Assembly (NCBI GenBank): GCA_028287395.1
Contig: JAQBPR010000126.1
Coordinates: forward strand, 19,247-83,246
DNA from: Bacilli bacterium
GTDB lineage: Bacteria; Bacillota; Bacilli; Paenibacillales; NBRC-103111
Reading direction: 5' to 3'
DNA: 64,000 nucleotides
Below the pieces are notes generated by a model, which was not told the origin of the DNA, did not search any database, and saw nothing but the letters and a program-made list of their open reading frames with translations. This document shows, piece by piece, positions 28,219-38,596 of the stretch (position 1 is the first letter of the stretch; every line of letters begins with the position of its first letter). The position numbers and the translations under genes were made by a program.

Positions 28219-28983
28219 TTAGAGTAACGAAATTTTATTCATAAGGTCTTTTCGCTCGATTTGTGAATCATGCCGAATATAGTGACAAACATAGGAACGT
28301 CTCCAGCGGTTCGAACGGTTGCGAGTTGAAGAGTGAATTAACAAGCTGTGAAAAATCAAAATATCGCCCTTTTGAAGAATGACTGGAATTTCTTGTTTCA
28401 AATCGATTCCTTCGGTTTCATCTGTCCATGCTTCGTGTTCTTCCGGATTTTTCACTTTTCCATGCGGAAGTAAACCTAATTTATGAGAGCCCGGTATGAC
28501 ATAGAGGCAGCCATTATCGACATCGGTATATTCCATGGCCACCCAAGCTGCGATAAGCGAATTTGGATTGTTGCGGATATAGTAATAATCCTGATGGGCA
28601 GCTTGACCCTGTGTTCCCGGATCTTTATAAAAATACATGCTCTGCGCACCGACAGCTTCGTCTCCTAAAATCTGTGCAAGTGCACCGCGAACGATGGGCA
28701 GCTTCATCATTTGCAACGAAAAGCCATCATGTAAATGAGGATTGAACAAACGAACCGAAAAACGATCTTTATCGGTTATTTCACCCGCTTCCGCTCCTTT
28801 ACTAGGCATAGCCCACAGCGGCATCGGATCGCTTGAGCGAATCGTGTGAATATGCGCGTTGTACGCATCAATCAAATCGTCGCTGCAGCCCCCTTGAATC
28901 ACGATATATCCGTTTTTTTCATATTGCTGCAATTGTTCTTCCGTGAGTGGAGCGGTTCTTTCAGTTTGTTCTTGAATAGACAT
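28219..28983 (-). CDS. Phytanoyl-CoA dioxygenase family protein (Fe/2-oxoglutarate)
   Basis: 254 residues, PhyH double-stranded beta-helix. The HxD pair is in AHQDYYYIRNN near residue 132; the distal His is in FHSLLIHSSTRNRS near residue 215; the 2-oxoglutarate Arg is RSNRWRRS. These predict hydroxylation of a small molecule. GGGAGG precedes the ATG. It is probably the first gene of a pair with the TIM-barrel gene at 27137. The substrate cannot be deduced; PhyH enzymes in such settings hydroxylate sugars, compatible solutes or natural products. Confidence 0.85.
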   Translation of the reverse strand: MSIQEQTERTAPLTEEQLQQYEKNGYIVIQGGCSDDLIDAYNAHIHTIRSSDPMPLWAMPSKGAEAGEITDKDRFSVRLFNPHLHDGFSLQMMKLPIVRGALAQILGDEAVGAQSMYFYKDPGTQGQAAHQDYYYIRNNPNSLIAAWVAMEYTDVDNGCLYVIPGSHKLGLLPHGKVKNPEEHEAWTDETEGIDLKQEIPVILQKGDILIFHSLLIHSSTRNRSNRWRRSYVCHYIRHDSQIERKDLMNKISLL

Positions 28984-29092
28984 TTTGCTGCCTCCCTAAG
29001 TTTTTATTTCTTAGCTTAAGTTTAAAGGCGGTTCGTCCATTTGAAAATGCACAGTATAGACCCATTCGTATCTATAATTGATATCGCATACT

Positions 29093-29128
29093 AAAAGGCA
29101 AGTACCCATTATGCGGTACTTGCCTTTT
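29093..29128. terminator. Bidirectional terminator
   Basis: AAAAGGCAAGTACC-CATTATGC-GGTACTTGCCTTTT: a perfect 14-bp stem with A-run and T-run, 5 bases after the ppnP stop. It probably ends the purU... tkt-ppnP transcripts on the minus strand. Confidence 0.85.
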
Positions 29129-29132
29129 CATG

Positions 29133-29450
29133 CTATTCTGTGAGGTAGGAGCAACAGTAATCGGTTACCGTAATGACTTCTAATTTAAACGTTGCATTCG
29201 CAGGAACGGTAAATACCCCGATTCCGTTTATTTCCATCCACTCCGCTTTTCCCGGCAGCAGCACTTTTAATTGCCCTGCCAGAATCTCCATGACTTCCTT
29301 TAACTCTGTACCAAACTCATATTGTCCTGGCAGCATAATACCTAATGTTTTTTTCGTACCGTCTGGAAACAAAACCGTGCGGCTTGTAACCTTTCCATCA
29401 AAATAAACATTTGCTTGTCTAATTACGGTAACTTGTTCATATTGTGACAT
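29133..29450 (-). CDS. ppnP: Pyrimidine/purine nucleoside phosphorylase
   Basis: Small cupin-fold phosphorylase that splits nucleosides with phosphate. 105 residues, the family's usual length. Motifs: NVYFDGKVTSRTV near residue 15, GIMLPGQYEFGT near 38 and VPANATFKLEV near 80. ATG 29450 has AGGGGAA 10 bases upstream. It lies directly after tkt on the same strand; the ribose-1-phosphate product can enter the pentose phosphate pathway, which suits the neighbour. Confidence 0.9.
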   Translation of the reverse strand: MSQYEQVTVIRQANVYFDGKVTSRTVLFPDGTKKTLGIMLPGQYEFGTELKEVMEILAGQLKVLLPGKAEWMEINGIGVFTVPANATFKLEVITVTDYCCSYLTE

Positions 29451-29471
29451 TCGAGAAATTCCCCTTTGCAT

Positions 29472-31490
29472 TTAATTTAATAAAGCTTTTACTTTAGCAA
29501 CTACATTATCAACCGTAAAACCGTATTCCTTGATCAATGTAGGTGCTGGAGCGGATGCGCCGTAACGATCAATCGCCAAGACATCTCCATGATCGCCAAC
29601 ATAACGATCCCATCCAAATGAAACAGCCATCTCTATGCCTAAACGCGCCTTCACTTCCGGTAAAATAACCGAATCTTTATACGATTTAGGCTGCTTTTCG
29701 AACAATTCCCAGCTAGGCATGCTGATTACACGTACTTGTATGCCTTCTTCAGCCAGTTTCTTCTGTGCGTCAATAGCCAAGCCTACCTCTGAACCACTTG
29801 CCAAAAGCTGTGCTTGCGGTTTACCGTTTGCCGCGTCTGAAAGCACATAAGCGCCGCGAGCTATATTAAGCTTCGCTAATTCAGCCGTACCTTCTAAATT
29901 GTTTAAGTTTTGTCTAGTTAAGATCAATGCAACGGGTCCATTTTGCTGCTCTACTGCATAACGCCATGCTTGGCTCGTTTCATTCGCATCTGCTGGACGA
30001 ATCACAGTCATGTCCGGAATGACACGAAGCGCAGCAAGCTGTTCAATCGGTTCATGCGTTGGACCATCTTCGCCGACACCAATCGAGTCATGTGTAAATA
30101 CATAGATTACGGGCAGCTTCATAATGGACGCTAAACGAATCGCTGGACGCATGTAATCGGAGAAAACGAAAAATGTCGACACATAAGGTCTCACACCGCC
30201 ATGCAGCATTAATCCATTGCCGGCAGCACCCATCGCAAATTCACGAACACCGAAGTATACGTTACGACCTGAGTAATTCTCGGAGGTAAGTCGGGTCGAA
30301 ACTTTAATATTTGTTTTAGTGGACGTCTCTAAATCAGCCGAGCCACCCATTAGCATAGGGAAGTTTTTAGCTATCCCATTCAGCGCATTTTCGGAAGCAA
30401 TCCGTGATGCAAGGGCTTTGTCCGCAGGCGAATAAACGGGAACATCCGCATCCCAGCCTTGAGGTAATTCTCCATTGATCGCTTGTTCAAACTGCTTGCC
30501 TAATTCCGGATAAGCTTTTTTATACTTCACAAACAGATCATTCCATGCTTGCTCCTTGGCATCGCCTTTTATTTTCAATTGGGCAAAATGCGCCGTTACG
30601 TCTTCGGGAATATAGAAATCCGGCGATTCCGGCCAACCATAATATTGCTTAGTCAGCTTTGTTTCTTCAGGACCTAGCGGTGAACCATGTGAGCCATGCT
30701 CGCCACCTTTACCGCCCTTGTTGGGACTTCCGTAGCCAATCGTAGTCTTCACTTCAATCAAGGAAGGGCGTGGATCAGCTTGTGCTGCTGCAATGGCGGC
30801 ATGAATTTCTTTAAGATCATTTCCGTTTTCTACTTTTTGTACATGCCATTGATAGCCTGAAAATCGCTGTTGTACATTTTCCGAGAAGGACATGCTTAAA
30901 TCGCCGTCTAAGGAAATATTATTCGAATCATAAAGCACGACTAATTTGCCTAATTGCAAATGACCTGCAAGTGAAGCCGCTTCCCCAGAGATACCTTCCA
31001 TAATGTCGCCATCTCCGCAGATCACATAAGTGAAATGATTCATAATGTTATAATTGGCTTGGTTGTATACAGCGGCCAAATGCTCTTCAGCGAGCGCCAT
31101 GCCGACAGCCATACCAATGCCTTGGCCTAATGGACCTGTTGTCGCATCTACCCCAGCAGTATGCCCGAACTCAGGATGTCCTGGTGTCTTGCTGCCCCAT
31201 TGGCGGAAGTTTTTCAACTCTTCCAAGGATAGATCATACCCGCTTAAATGCAATAAACTATAGAGCAGCATCGATCCATGACCCGCTGAAAGCACAAAAC
31301 GATCGCGATTGATCCATTTCGGATTGGAAGGACTGTGATTCATAAATTGTGTCCAAAGCTCATAAGCCATTGGCGCACTGCCCATCGGCATACCTGGATG
31401 ACCTGCTTTAGCCTTATCGATTGCATCAATCGATAAGGTACGAATGGTGTTAATCGATAATTGTTCAATAGTTTGGTTAATAACTGCCAT
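29472..31490 (-). CDS. tkt: Transketolase
   Basis: ThDP-dependent enzyme of the non-oxidative pentose phosphate pathway. 672 residues. Domains: N-terminal ThDP-binding with [14 protein letters not shown] and [13 protein letters not shown]...NN near residue 155; middle domain with [13 protein letters not shown] and [16 protein letters not shown] near 410-470; C-terminal domain. GGAGG precedes the ATG. It is followed closely by ppnP. Upstream gene purU (31575) points the same way. Confidence 0.97.
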   Translation of the reverse strand: MAVINQTIEQLSINTIRTLSIDAIDKAKAGHPGMPMGSAPMAYELWTQFMNHSPSNPKWINRDRFVLSAGHGSMLLYSLLHLSGYDLSLEELKNFRQWGSKTPGHPEFGHTAGVDATTGPLGQGIGMAVGMALAEEHLAAVYNQANYNIMNHFTYVICGDGDIMEGISGEAASLAGHLQLGKLVVLYDSNNISLDGDLSMSFSENVQQRFSGYQWHVQKVENGNDLKEIHAAIAAAQADPRPSLIEVKTTIGYGSPNKGGKGGEHGSHGSPLGPEETKLTKQYYGWPESPDFYIPEDVTAHFAQLKIKGDAKEQAWNDLFVKYKKAYPELGKQFEQAINGELPQGWDADVPVYSPADKALASRIASENALNGIAKNFPMLMGGSADLETSTKTNIKVSTRLTSENYSGRNVYFGVREFAMGAAGNGLMLHGGVRPYVSTFFVFSDYMRPAIRLASIMKLPVIYVFTHDSIGVGEDGPTHEPIEQLAALRVIPDMTVIRPADANETSQAWRYAVEQQNGPVALILTRQNLNNLEGTAELAKLNIARGAYVLSDAANGKPQAQLLASGSEVGLAIDAQKKLAEEGIQVRVISMPSWELFEKQPKSYKDSVILPEVKARLGIEMAVSFGWDRYVGDHGDVLAIDRYGASAPAPTLIKEYGFTVDNVVAKVKALLN

Positions 31491-31574
31491 AAACGAAAAC
31501 TCCTCCTAATAGTAGATCTTCTTTTCTTTTTTTTATAACGATTTTTTTATTTTACCATGAGCTTACTTGCATTG

Positions 31575-32447
31575 CTAATTAAAAACTACTGTTTTATTAT
31601 GATGTACCAGAATGCGATCCTCTGCATGCCAGGAAACAGCGCGAGCTAGAACAATTCGCTCAATATGCCGGCCAATTCGTTTTAAATCATCCACATTATC
31701 GCGATGACTGACACGCTGCACATCTTGATCAATAATAGGTCCGCCGTCTAGTTCATCCGTTACATAGTGAGCTGTAGCTCCAATAATTTTCACTCCCCGA
31801 TCATAAGCTTGCGCATAAGGTTTAGCGCCAACAAATGCAGGTAAGAAGGAATGATGAATGTTAATGATCTGGTTCGCATATTGTTTAATAAAATTGGGCG
31901 AAATGATCTGCATATATCGCGCAAGTATAATAACATCAGCTTGCTGTGAAATCAATGCCAAATGCCTTTCTTCCGCCTCTTGTTTGGTTTCTGCAGTAAC
32001 GGGCACATGGTGGAATGGAATGCCAAACGATTCGACAAGAGGCTGCATATCCGTATGATTGCTGATCACCATGGCAATTTCCGCATTCAAATCACCTGCT
32101 TGCCACTGCCATAAAAGCTCGCGTAAGCAGTGATCCTCCTTGGATACAAATACGGCCAATCGCTTCATATGCCTAGCCTGTGAAACAGTCCATGCCATTT
32201 GAAACTTTTGCGCAACCACTTCAGCAAAATCAAGCTTTAATGTGTCCAAACGACGAGCCAATTCATTCATATCAAATTCGATACGGATAAAAAACATGCC
32301 GCCCTCCGGATCCATCGTATATTGATCCGATTGCACAATATTTGCACCATGCTCATGTAGAAATCTGGATACCGCCGCTACAATTCCCGGTTGATCCGGG
32401 CAAGAAATTAGCATGCGTGCCCGATCCTGCCATTCACTTCGATTCAT
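31575..32447 (-). CDS. purU: Formyltetrahydrofolate deformylase
   Basis: Hydrolyses 10-formyl-THF to formate and THF, keeping the one-carbon pool in balance. About 290 residues: an N-terminal ACT domain (LISCPDQPGIVAAVSRFL, residues 12-85), then a formyltransferase-like catalytic domain with NIHHSFLPAF near residue 205, GATAHYVTDELDGGPII near 228 and Asp/His of the active site. ATG 32447 is favoured over TTG 32456, which would leave only 2 bases after AGGGGAG. It lies 16 bases downstream of nfo. Confidence 0.95.
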   Translation of the reverse strand: MNRSEWQDRARMLISCPDQPGIVAAVSRFLHEHGANIVQSDQYTMDPEGGMFFIRIEFDMNELARRLDTLKLDFAEVVAQKFQMAWTVSQARHMKRLAVFVSKEDHCLRELLWQWQAGDLNAEIAMVISNHTDMQPLVESFGIPFHHVPVTAETKQEAEERHLALISQQADVIILARYMQIISPNFIKQYANQIINIHHSFLPAFVGAKPYAQAYDRGVKIIGATAHYVTDELDGGPIIDQDVQRVSHRDNVDDLKRIGRHIERIVLARAVSWHAEDRILVHHNKTVVFN

Positions 32448-32463
32448 GATTCGCAACGCTCCC

Positions 32464-33585
32464 CTAGATATATACTTCTTTACCCGCCAACCATGCGGTC
32501 AACCGTTGATTAATCTGCTCTTCGCTTAAATCAGCAAATAATTTTTCAGCTTCGATCAAATCATACAAGCGTTCCATCGGCTCGCGTTTATCCGCTTTCT
32601 TAGCCTGATCATCATTCTTGAGCATCTCCCACGTGTTGACGACAAAATCACGATGATGGATCGATTGCTTGGCGAAGAAGTAATCCAGACGTTCCACATG
32701 ATCCAGAAACTCGATGCCAAAACGCGCTTTTGTATCGCCGCGAAGCAAAGCAATTTCCGCTTCATACATCGGTCGTTGGGTTTTATCGTTCTTCCCGATC
32801 CAGGGTGTTTCCAAAATCATCGGCACATGTCGTAATTTTTCATGCTGAACAATATGCTGCATGGCTTTAAAGCCGATCATTCCTGCTCCTACGGGCGCAT
32901 GACGATCCTTGCCGGCTCCACGCAAATTTTTACTATCATTTAAATGGAGAACGGCCAATCGATTTAAACCGACAACGCGGTCGAAATGCGCCAACACACC
33001 ATCAAAATCATTGACGATATCGTATCCGGCATCGTGAATGTGACAGGTATCCATACAAACCGTCAAGCGACTATTGTCATCCACTTTCTCGATAATCGCA
33101 GCTAATTCTTCAAAGCTGCGACCAAGCTCACTCCCTTTGCCTGCCATCGTTTCCAGGGCTATATTCACATTCGTATCCTTGACTCCGCGCAAAACTTCAT
33201 TTAAGCCCTCTGCAATCCGCTTTATTCCATATTCAGCATCCTTGTCCGTAAACGCGCCAGGGTGCAATACAATATTACGCACGCCAATATAATCCGTACG
33301 TCGCATTTCTTCTTGGAGAAAACGGACAGCCAATTCAAAAGTATCTTCTTTATAGGAGCCTAAGTTAATAATATAAGGCGCATGTACGACAATTTCATCC
33401 ATACCATGCTTAGCCATAACTTCCTTGCCTTCGCTAATATACTGTTCTTCAATCGGCTTTCTCCGCGTATTTTGCGGCGCTCCCGTGTAAATCATAAACG
33501 TGCCTGAGCCATAAGTAACGGCTTCATTTGCTGCATTCAGCAGGCCTTTATCCGAAAATGAAACATGCGAACCTATTTTCAACAT
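32464..33585 (-). CDS. nfo: Endonuclease IV (AP endonuclease) with C-terminal extension
   Basis: Cuts 5' to abasic sites in base-excision repair. The AP2Ec TIM barrel covers residues 1-285 with all zinc ligands: [48 protein letters not shown] and LETPW. The protein is 373 residues; the family usually ends near 280-300. The extra 85 residues ([20 protein letters not shown] region) look helical and match nothing I recognise. The ATG start follows AAGGGG. Lies directly upstream of purU. Confidence 0.92.
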   Translation of the reverse strand: MLKIGSHVSFSDKGLLNAANEAVTYGSGTFMIYTGAPQNTRRKPIEEQYISEGKEVMAKHGMDEIVVHAPYIINLGSYKEDTFELAVRFLQEEMRRTDYIGVRNIVLHPGAFTDKDAEYGIKRIAEGLNEVLRGVKDTNVNIALETMAGKGSELGRSFEELAAIIEKVDDNSRLTVCMDTCHIHDAGYDIVNDFDGVLAHFDRVVGLNRLAVLHLNDSKNLRGAGKDRHAPVGAGMIGFKAMQHIVQHEKLRHVPMILETPWIGKNDKTQRPMYEAEIALLRGDTKARFGIEFLDHVERLDYFFAKQSIHHRDFVVNTWEMLKNDDQAKKADKREPMERLYDLIEAEKLFADLSEEQINQRLTAWLAGKEVYI

Positions 33586-33683
33586 TTAATGAACCCCTTC
33601 CACTCCATTTATAATCTTATTTTACTCACAAACTCGAAATAAATCTAGGAATACGGTATAATTTCAACATGAGGTGAACAAGG

Positions 33684-34115
33684 ATGCATAATTTTTTTAT
33701 GTGGTTTCTCGTATTTTGGGCGTTTGTACTGCTAATCTTTATGTCCATAGGCGGTTATTTTATGTTTCGTAAGTTTATGAAGGTATTACCGATGGCGGAC
33801 GGAAAGTCAAAACTTGATTGGCAGAATCATTATGTTGATTCATCACGGCATCTATGGACGGATGATTCAAAACAATTTTTAGAAATTCTTGTTAGTCCTG
33901 TGCCAGGGCCCTTTCGTGATATTGCCCGCCATTCGATCGCCGCTCGAATTGGTCAAGTTGCCTTAGAAGGCGGAGCAAGCGAAGTAACACGCGAGCATTG
34001 CATAGAAGGGTATATTCTCGCTACACCGCAGCGTGATTACCCAAGCTTAGTGACGTTTCTCGATCAGCATCAAATTGACTACAGGGCATACAACCATTTG
34101 CTTCAGGCAAAATAA
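33684..34115 (+). CDS. DUF2621 (YneK-like) membrane-anchored protein
   Basis: 143 residues. One N-terminal membrane helix (FMWFLVFWAFVLLIFMSIGGYF, residues 4-25), then a soluble domain with LDWQNHYVDSSRHLW, ILVSPVPGPFRDIARHSIAA and GGASEVTREH, the conserved blocks of the Bacillales YneK family. Function unknown. GAGGTG lies upstream of the ATG. Divergent from nfo; strong terminator after the stop. Confidence 0.8.
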   Translation: MHNFFMWFLVFWAFVLLIFMSIGGYFMFRKFMKVLPMADGKSKLDWQNHYVDSSRHLWTDDSKQFLEILVSPVPGPFRDIARHSIAARIGQVALEGGASEVTREHCIEGYILATPQRDYPSLVTFLDQHQIDYRAYNHLLQAK

Positions 34116-34130
34116 TAGTACATCTCAACA

Positions 34131-34180
34131 AAAAAGAGAGCTAAAGGACGATGCGGCAGATGTCCTTTAGCTCTCTCTCT
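34131..34180. terminator. Bidirectional terminator between convergent genes
   Basis: AGAGAGCTAAAGGAC (34135-34149) and GTCCTTTAGCTCTCT (34162-34176) form a perfect 15-bp stem between the YneK-like gene and the GGDEF-EAL gene, with A-run on the left. Confidence 0.85.
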
Positions 34181-36557
34181 ACACTAACGTTTTTTGTTGT
34201 ACAAATGCTAACCATTCGCTTTCAGGCACTGGTTTACTAATATAATAGCCTTGTACGCGATCACAACCCATTGTTTTAAGCCTATCCCATTGAGCCTTTT
34301 CCTCTACACCTTCGGCAATCACCTTTTGATGTAAACCATGCGCCATAGCAATAATCGCATGAATGATTTCCGCATCGTCCTCTTCCATTACGATCCCCTG
34401 TACAAAAGATCGGTCAATTTTGATCGCATCAAATTTCAAATATTTTAATAAAGAAAAGGAAGAGTAACCTGTGCCAAAATCATCAATCGAAAGCCGTACA
34501 TTCATTTCTACAATTTCCTGACAAATCTCCATACTATATTCCTGGTTTTCCATCGCGGTGCTTTCCGTGATTTCCAAACATAGGAGTTTGGGATCTAATT
34601 CCGTTTGCAATAAAATTTGTTTAAGCTCTGCTACAAATTGATTATCGATAAATTGACATAGTGAAATATTAACGGAAACAACCATTTCAGGCAACCCGGA
34701 ATCGATCCATTTCTTCATATCTTCGCATGCTTTTTGTAAAACCCAGCGACCGATCGGTATGATCAAGCCGGATTCTTCGGCAATTTGAATAAATTCCGCC
34801 GGATATACAAGGCCCTTCTCAGGGTTCTGCCAACGAATAAGTGCCTCAACCCCAATAATATGACCGCTCTCCATATCCATTTGCGGCTGATAATACAAAA
34901 TAAATTCTTCTTGTTCTAATGCTTTTCGCATACGCGCTTCCATGGCGAAACGATCCAAATCGGGATGCTTTAAATGATGTATATAAATTTGATAACGATC
35001 TCTACCATTATTCTTCGCAAAGTACATGGCAATATCAGCATATTTCAACAAAGTATCCGGGTTATTCCCAAACTGCGGTGAAGGGCAAATGCCTAAGCTT
35101 GCCGAAATATAATAAGGTATATTTTCATATACAAAAGGATTTCTTAAACCATGCAAAAATTTTTCTGCAAGCTGATGAATTTGTTCATCGTTTACAATAC
35201 CATTCATAAACATGGCAAATTCATCTCCGCCCAATCTCGCGATCTGCATTTCATCAGGCGCTATTTCAACTAACTGATTTGCTACATGCTTCAACAACAA
35301 GTCTCCCACATGATGCCCTTTAGTATCATTAATGATTTTAAAACGATCCAGGTCCAATAACATCACAACAACTTGAAGCTGATCTTCATTGGATTGAGCT
35401 AAAGCGGTTGATAATTGTTGTTGAAACATCAGGCGGTTGGATAAACCGGTCAAAGGATCATGATAGGCTAAAAAAGCAATTCTTTGCTCGGCTAATCTGC
35501 TTTCCGTGATGTCTCTTAGGATAATATACTGATATTGCTTTCCCTCGATAGCTATTAACTCGCCTTCTGCTTGAACTAGTCGTTGTTCCAATGAGTTTTG
35601 AATAATCGTGTATTCAGTGAATGAGAATTTACGGCCGAGAATAACGCTTTCAAATTGCTTTAAAAAAGAACTTCGATCCGTCTGCACAAGAAAGGAAGGA
35701 AAGCTGCGTTTTAGGATGTCGCTCAGGCTTATATCAAATAATTGCATTGCAGACGAATTTGCGTCATGTATTTTTGCCTTTTCATCCAACAAAACAATAG
35801 CGAGCGGGGAGAGCTCATATAGAATTTGATACTTTCGTTCCGTCGGAGGTAAAAAGGAATATCTCGTCATAGAAAACCGGACGAAGATAGCAAAAATAAT
35901 GATCGCAAACGAGCTTATGTCGGGTAAGTTAAATTGATCGCCAAATATATGCCTCGGAAAAAACATACCTGCCACCGCACAGCTGCCTGCAACAATAAGC
36001 GCCCACAAAATTAAATGAACCTGCTTTTTTTGCAGATCCAGGTTAGGATTTTGGGAAACGAATCGCAATCCAGCGAATAATAGATAAATGCTGAATAGAA
36101 TAATATAAAGCGTAAAGACAAGTGTAATGATGAATAAGCCAAAGCTTGGATTTCCATTTTTCCAAGGGCCATCCATTGTATAAGTCATTGAAATCCAAGG
36201 TGATCGACAAAGGATCAATACAATGGGGAATGTTGGTGTATAACACAAAGCAGCTACTTGTAAACGTGATAAATGATCAAACCGTGAAGTCAGCCTTAAA
36301 TTGAAATGAAGGACTAACCCCATCAGCAAAAAAGCTGGGATATATACTAAATAAATAGACAAAATCACATAATATTGAGCAGGAAAAATATTGGCTAGAA
36401 ACGAACCCATAATTAAAGCCATCATAACAAGGAGTAATAAGGCAGTTATTTTATTTAAAGTATGGGTTTTATTGCGAAAATAAATTTCTAAGGCCATATA
36501 AAACAATATACCCACGGGCAATAAATAAAGTAAAATGGATAGCATAAATAATGTCAT
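34179..36557 (-). CDS. Membrane GGDEF-EAL protein (c-di-GMP synthesis/breakdown)
   Basis: 792 residues. Seven or eight N-terminal membrane helices (1-225, histidine-kinase-type 7TM sensor), a PAS domain (240-350), GGDEF domain with LDLDRFKIINDT and intact RLGGDEFAMF (about 365-525), and an EAL domain (545-785) with EALIRW, CLEITEST, IDDFGTGYSSFS, KIDRSFVQG and AEGVE. All catalytic EAL residues look present, and the GGDEF site is intact, so both activities are possible. Alone in its transcript. It is the only c-di-GMP turnover enzyme in the window and could supply the ligand for the PilZ-fused dehydrogenase at 19450. Confidence 0.93.
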   Translation of the reverse strand: MTLFMLSILLYLLPVGILFYMALEIYFRNKTHTLNKITALLLLVMMALIMGSFLANIFPAQYYVILSIYLVYIPAFLLMGLVLHFNLRLTSRFDHLSRLQVAALCYTPTFPIVLILCRSPWISMTYTMDGPWKNGNPSFGLFIITLVFTLYIILFSIYLLFAGLRFVSQNPNLDLQKKQVHLILWALIVAGSCAVAGMFFPRHIFGDQFNLPDISSFAIIIFAIFVRFSMTRYSFLPPTERKYQILYELSPLAIVLLDEKAKIHDANSSAMQLFDISLSDILKRSFPSFLVQTDRSSFLKQFESVILGRKFSFTEYTIIQNSLEQRLVQAEGELIAIEGKQYQYIILRDITESRLAEQRIAFLAYHDPLTGLSNRLMFQQQLSTALAQSNEDQLQVVVMLLDLDRFKIINDTKGHHVGDLLLKHVANQLVEIAPDEMQIARLGGDEFAMFMNGIVNDEQIHQLAEKFLHGLRNPFVYENIPYYISASLGICPSPQFGNNPDTLLKYADIAMYFAKNNGRDRYQIYIHHLKHPDLDRFAMEARMRKALEQEEFILYYQPQMDMESGHIIGVEALIRWQNPEKGLVYPAEFIQIAEESGLIIPIGRWVLQKACEDMKKWIDSGLPEMVVSVNISLCQFIDNQFVAELKQILLQTELDPKLLCLEITESTAMENQEYSMEICQEIVEMNVRLSIDDFGTGYSSFSLLKYLKFDAIKIDRSFVQGIVMEEDDAEIIHAIIAMAHGLHQKVIAEGVEEKAQWDRLKTMGCDRVQGYYISKPVPESEWLAFVQQKTLV

Positions 36558-36718
36558 GAAAAGTCCCCCTAGGAAGGTTAAATGTCATACGTTGAGTTTG
36601 GAGACGAGACCTGTTTCTAGTATTATGTAATTCGACAACTTTACGAAAACTCCTACTAAAGCACTAATTATTTTTTATTTTTGTACTTCTATCACTGCAA
36701 TACCGGAGGTTAACCCTA

Positions 36719-37519
36719 ATGTTTTCAAATCAAAACCTGCTTTCAAGTGAAGTATTGTCCTCTGGATATTCCTTTCATAGTAAAAAATATCATTATAATC
36801 AAAAAGAAGGGTTGCCCTATTATTTAATTCGTTTACAGACAGAAGGAACCAGCTCTGCGTTAGTAGAAGGAACGATGATTCCTATTGCCCCCGGCGATCT
36901 TCTGCTCTATCAGCCTGGAGATCCCTACGAGCTGCTTATAGAAGATTCCAAATCAAGTGGAGACTACTATATATTTTGCCAAGGAAATTGGGTGGACGCA
37001 TGGTGGGAAAACGCTGATAAACCAAAAAAAGTAAAGATTCCGCTTCACGAAGGAATGCTTACTATATGGCGGCAGTTAAACATAGAATTACTTAAACACA
37101 GCCAAAAAAATAAAGAGATGCTGGATTATTATCTCCGCATCCTTTGTTTACAAATTGATCGACATATTATGGAACAAACGTCCCATTCACCAGGTGCCAA
37201 TTCATATCTTTCTTATCGAATGAAGTATTATATCGAGGAAAACGCGATGACTCCGATTACGTTAGAACAAGTAGCACAGCACGTTGGCTTAAGCGTATCC
37301 CGAGCGGTTCATCTGTTCAAAGCTGTCTTTGATCGAAGCATTATGCAGCATGCTATAGAGGTACGCCTTACCATAGCCAAAGAACGTATTCTCTATAGCT
37401 CATTTACGCTAGAGCAAATCGCTGAAAGCTGTGGGTATGCAAGTTATTCTTATTTTCACCGCATGTTCCGCATGCATTTTGGCATCTCTCCGAAGGATTT
37501 CAGGGCAAAATTTTCTTAA
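36719..37519 (+). CDS. AraC-family transcriptional regulator
   Basis: 266 residues. N-terminal cupin-like ligand-binding domain (residues 20-110, MIPIAPGDLLLYQPGDPYEL), C-terminal AraC DNA-binding domain with two helix-turn-helix units (VAQHVGLSVSRAVHLFKAVF and IAESCGYASYSYFHRMFR) ending in FGISPKDFRAKF. GGAGG precedes the ATG. Convergent with the TIM-barrel isomerase gene, overlapping by 4 bases at the 3' ends; a sugar-type ligand and local target are plausible but not shown. Confidence 0.92.
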   Translation: MFSNQNLLSSEVLSSGYSFHSKKYHYNQKEGLPYYLIRLQTEGTSSALVEGTMIPIAPGDLLLYQPGDPYELLIEDSKSSGDYYIFCQGNWVDAWWENADKPKKVKIPLHEGMLTIWRQLNIELLKHSQKNKEMLDYYLRILCLQIDRHIMEQTSHSPGANSYLSYRMKYYIEENAMTPITLEQVAQHVGLSVSRAVHLFKAVFDRSIMQHAIEVRLTIAKERILYSSFTLEQIAESCGYASYSYFHRMFRMHFGISPKDFRAKFS

Positions 37520-38283
37520 GAATTGTAATTTTTCCGCACCCATTGCAAGCTTTCTGTAATACTTTCTATCGGCGGATTCTCGCATTTATCTTGCTCTACA
37601 ATCAGCCATTCTACTTGAGCGGCAGCAGATGCTGCAATAATGGCTTTCAAATCAACCACACCTTGGCCAAGCTCCACGGTCAAAGCACCTCCATCTTGTT
37701 GGGGACGCATATCCTTTAAATGCAGTAATGGTAGCCTTTGTGCATACTTAACAATATAATCCGCAGGTACGGCTCCTGCATGATGAACCCAGCATGCATC
37801 TAATTCCAACTGTAGCGTTTCTGCTGGAACAGCCGCCATCATCGCATCTAAAACAGGCGCATCCTTCACTTTTTGCAAAAGCTCAAATTCGTGGTTGTGA
37901 TAGCCAAAGCCAATCCCGCGTTCGAAGCATCTCCGACCAATCGGCTGCAATTGCGCAAAAATATCAAGCCATTGCGCTTCATCCTTACGCATTTCCACCT
38001 CCACATAAGGGCAAATAATATAGCGACTGCCAATAGCCAAATTGAAATCTATTTCTTCATCCAAATGGGTAGTTAATCTTTCCAAACTAACATGGCTTGC
38101 GATCGCCTTTAAATTTAATTGTTGCAGCAAATCAGCAAGCTGATCCGCATTCAATCCGCCATAACCTGCAAACTCGACACCTTCATAACCAATTTCCGCA
38201 ACCTTCTTTAACGTCCCGGTAAAATCTTTTTCCGCTTCTTCGCGGAGAGTATACATTTGCAAACCAATGCCCATTTTACCCAT
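37516..38283 (-). CDS. Sugar phosphate isomerase/epimerase (IolE/IolI-like TIM barrel)
   Basis: About 255 residues, AP_endonuc_2 fold. GLQMYTLREEAEKDFTGTL at the N-terminus, FEYEGVEFAGYGG-type second strand, metal ligands in YHNHEFEL, LELDACWVHHAG, LHLKDM and IVEQDKCE. The start is uncertain: ATG 38301, 38283 and 38274 are in frame; 38283 places MGKMGIGLQ at the N-terminus. The family includes inosose dehydratases and hydroxypyruvate isomerases; the pattern does not settle the substrate. Confidence 0.82.
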   Translation of the reverse strand: MGKMGIGLQMYTLREEAEKDFTGTLKKVAEIGYEGVEFAGYGGLNADQLADLLQQLNLKAIASHVSLERLTTHLDEEIDFNLAIGSRYIICPYVEVEMRKDEAQWLDIFAQLQPIGRRCFERGIGFGYHNHEFELLQKVKDAPVLDAMMAAVPAETLQLELDACWVHHAGAVPADYIVKYAQRLPLLHLKDMRPQQDGGALTVELGQGVVDLKAIIAASAAAQVEWLIVEQDKCENPPIESITESLQWVRKNYNS

Positions 38284-38443
38284 AATTAAAATATGCCTCA
38301 TTTCTGTAGATTCTAATTCTTTTATATCACAGAACCCCTATAGATTCCAATGCACAATGTGATCGAAAACATGAACAATTTGGCTTTCTCTTAAATTCTG
38401 TTTTTTTGATTATTTTGAAAAAGTTATGACCAAAAAAAGTCAT

Positions 38444-38472
38444 TTGTATTTCCCCAAAAAAGATGCTACAAT
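38444..38472 (+). promoter_or_regulatory. Promoter of tRNA-Lys
   Basis: TTGTAT (38444-38449) and TACAAT (38467-38472) with a 17-base spacer; the tRNA begins 14 bases after the -10 box. Confidence 0.65.
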
Positions 38473-38486
38473 ACTTTTTGTGTCTT

Positions 38487-38559
38487 GGGTTCTTAGCTCA
38501 GTTGGTAGAGCAGTTGACTCTTAATCATCTGGTCGAGGGTTCGAATCCCTCAGAACCCA
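38487..38559 (+). tRNA. tRNA-Lys (anticodon CTT)
   Basis: 73 bases with a full cloverleaf: acceptor GGGTTCT/AGAACCC with discriminator A, D arm AGCTCAGTTGGTAGAGC, anticodon loop CTCTTAA (anticodon CTT), T arm GAGGG-TTCGAAT-CCCTC. One T-T mismatch lies in the anticodon stem (GTTGA/TCATC). CCA is not encoded and must be added. A hairpin terminator follows. AAG is thereby read by a dedicated tRNA in addition to the wobble-modified UUU species expected elsewhere. Confidence 0.95.
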
Positions 38560-38596
38560 TTCTCTTTATAAAATTTGTATATTTGAGAAACAAATG

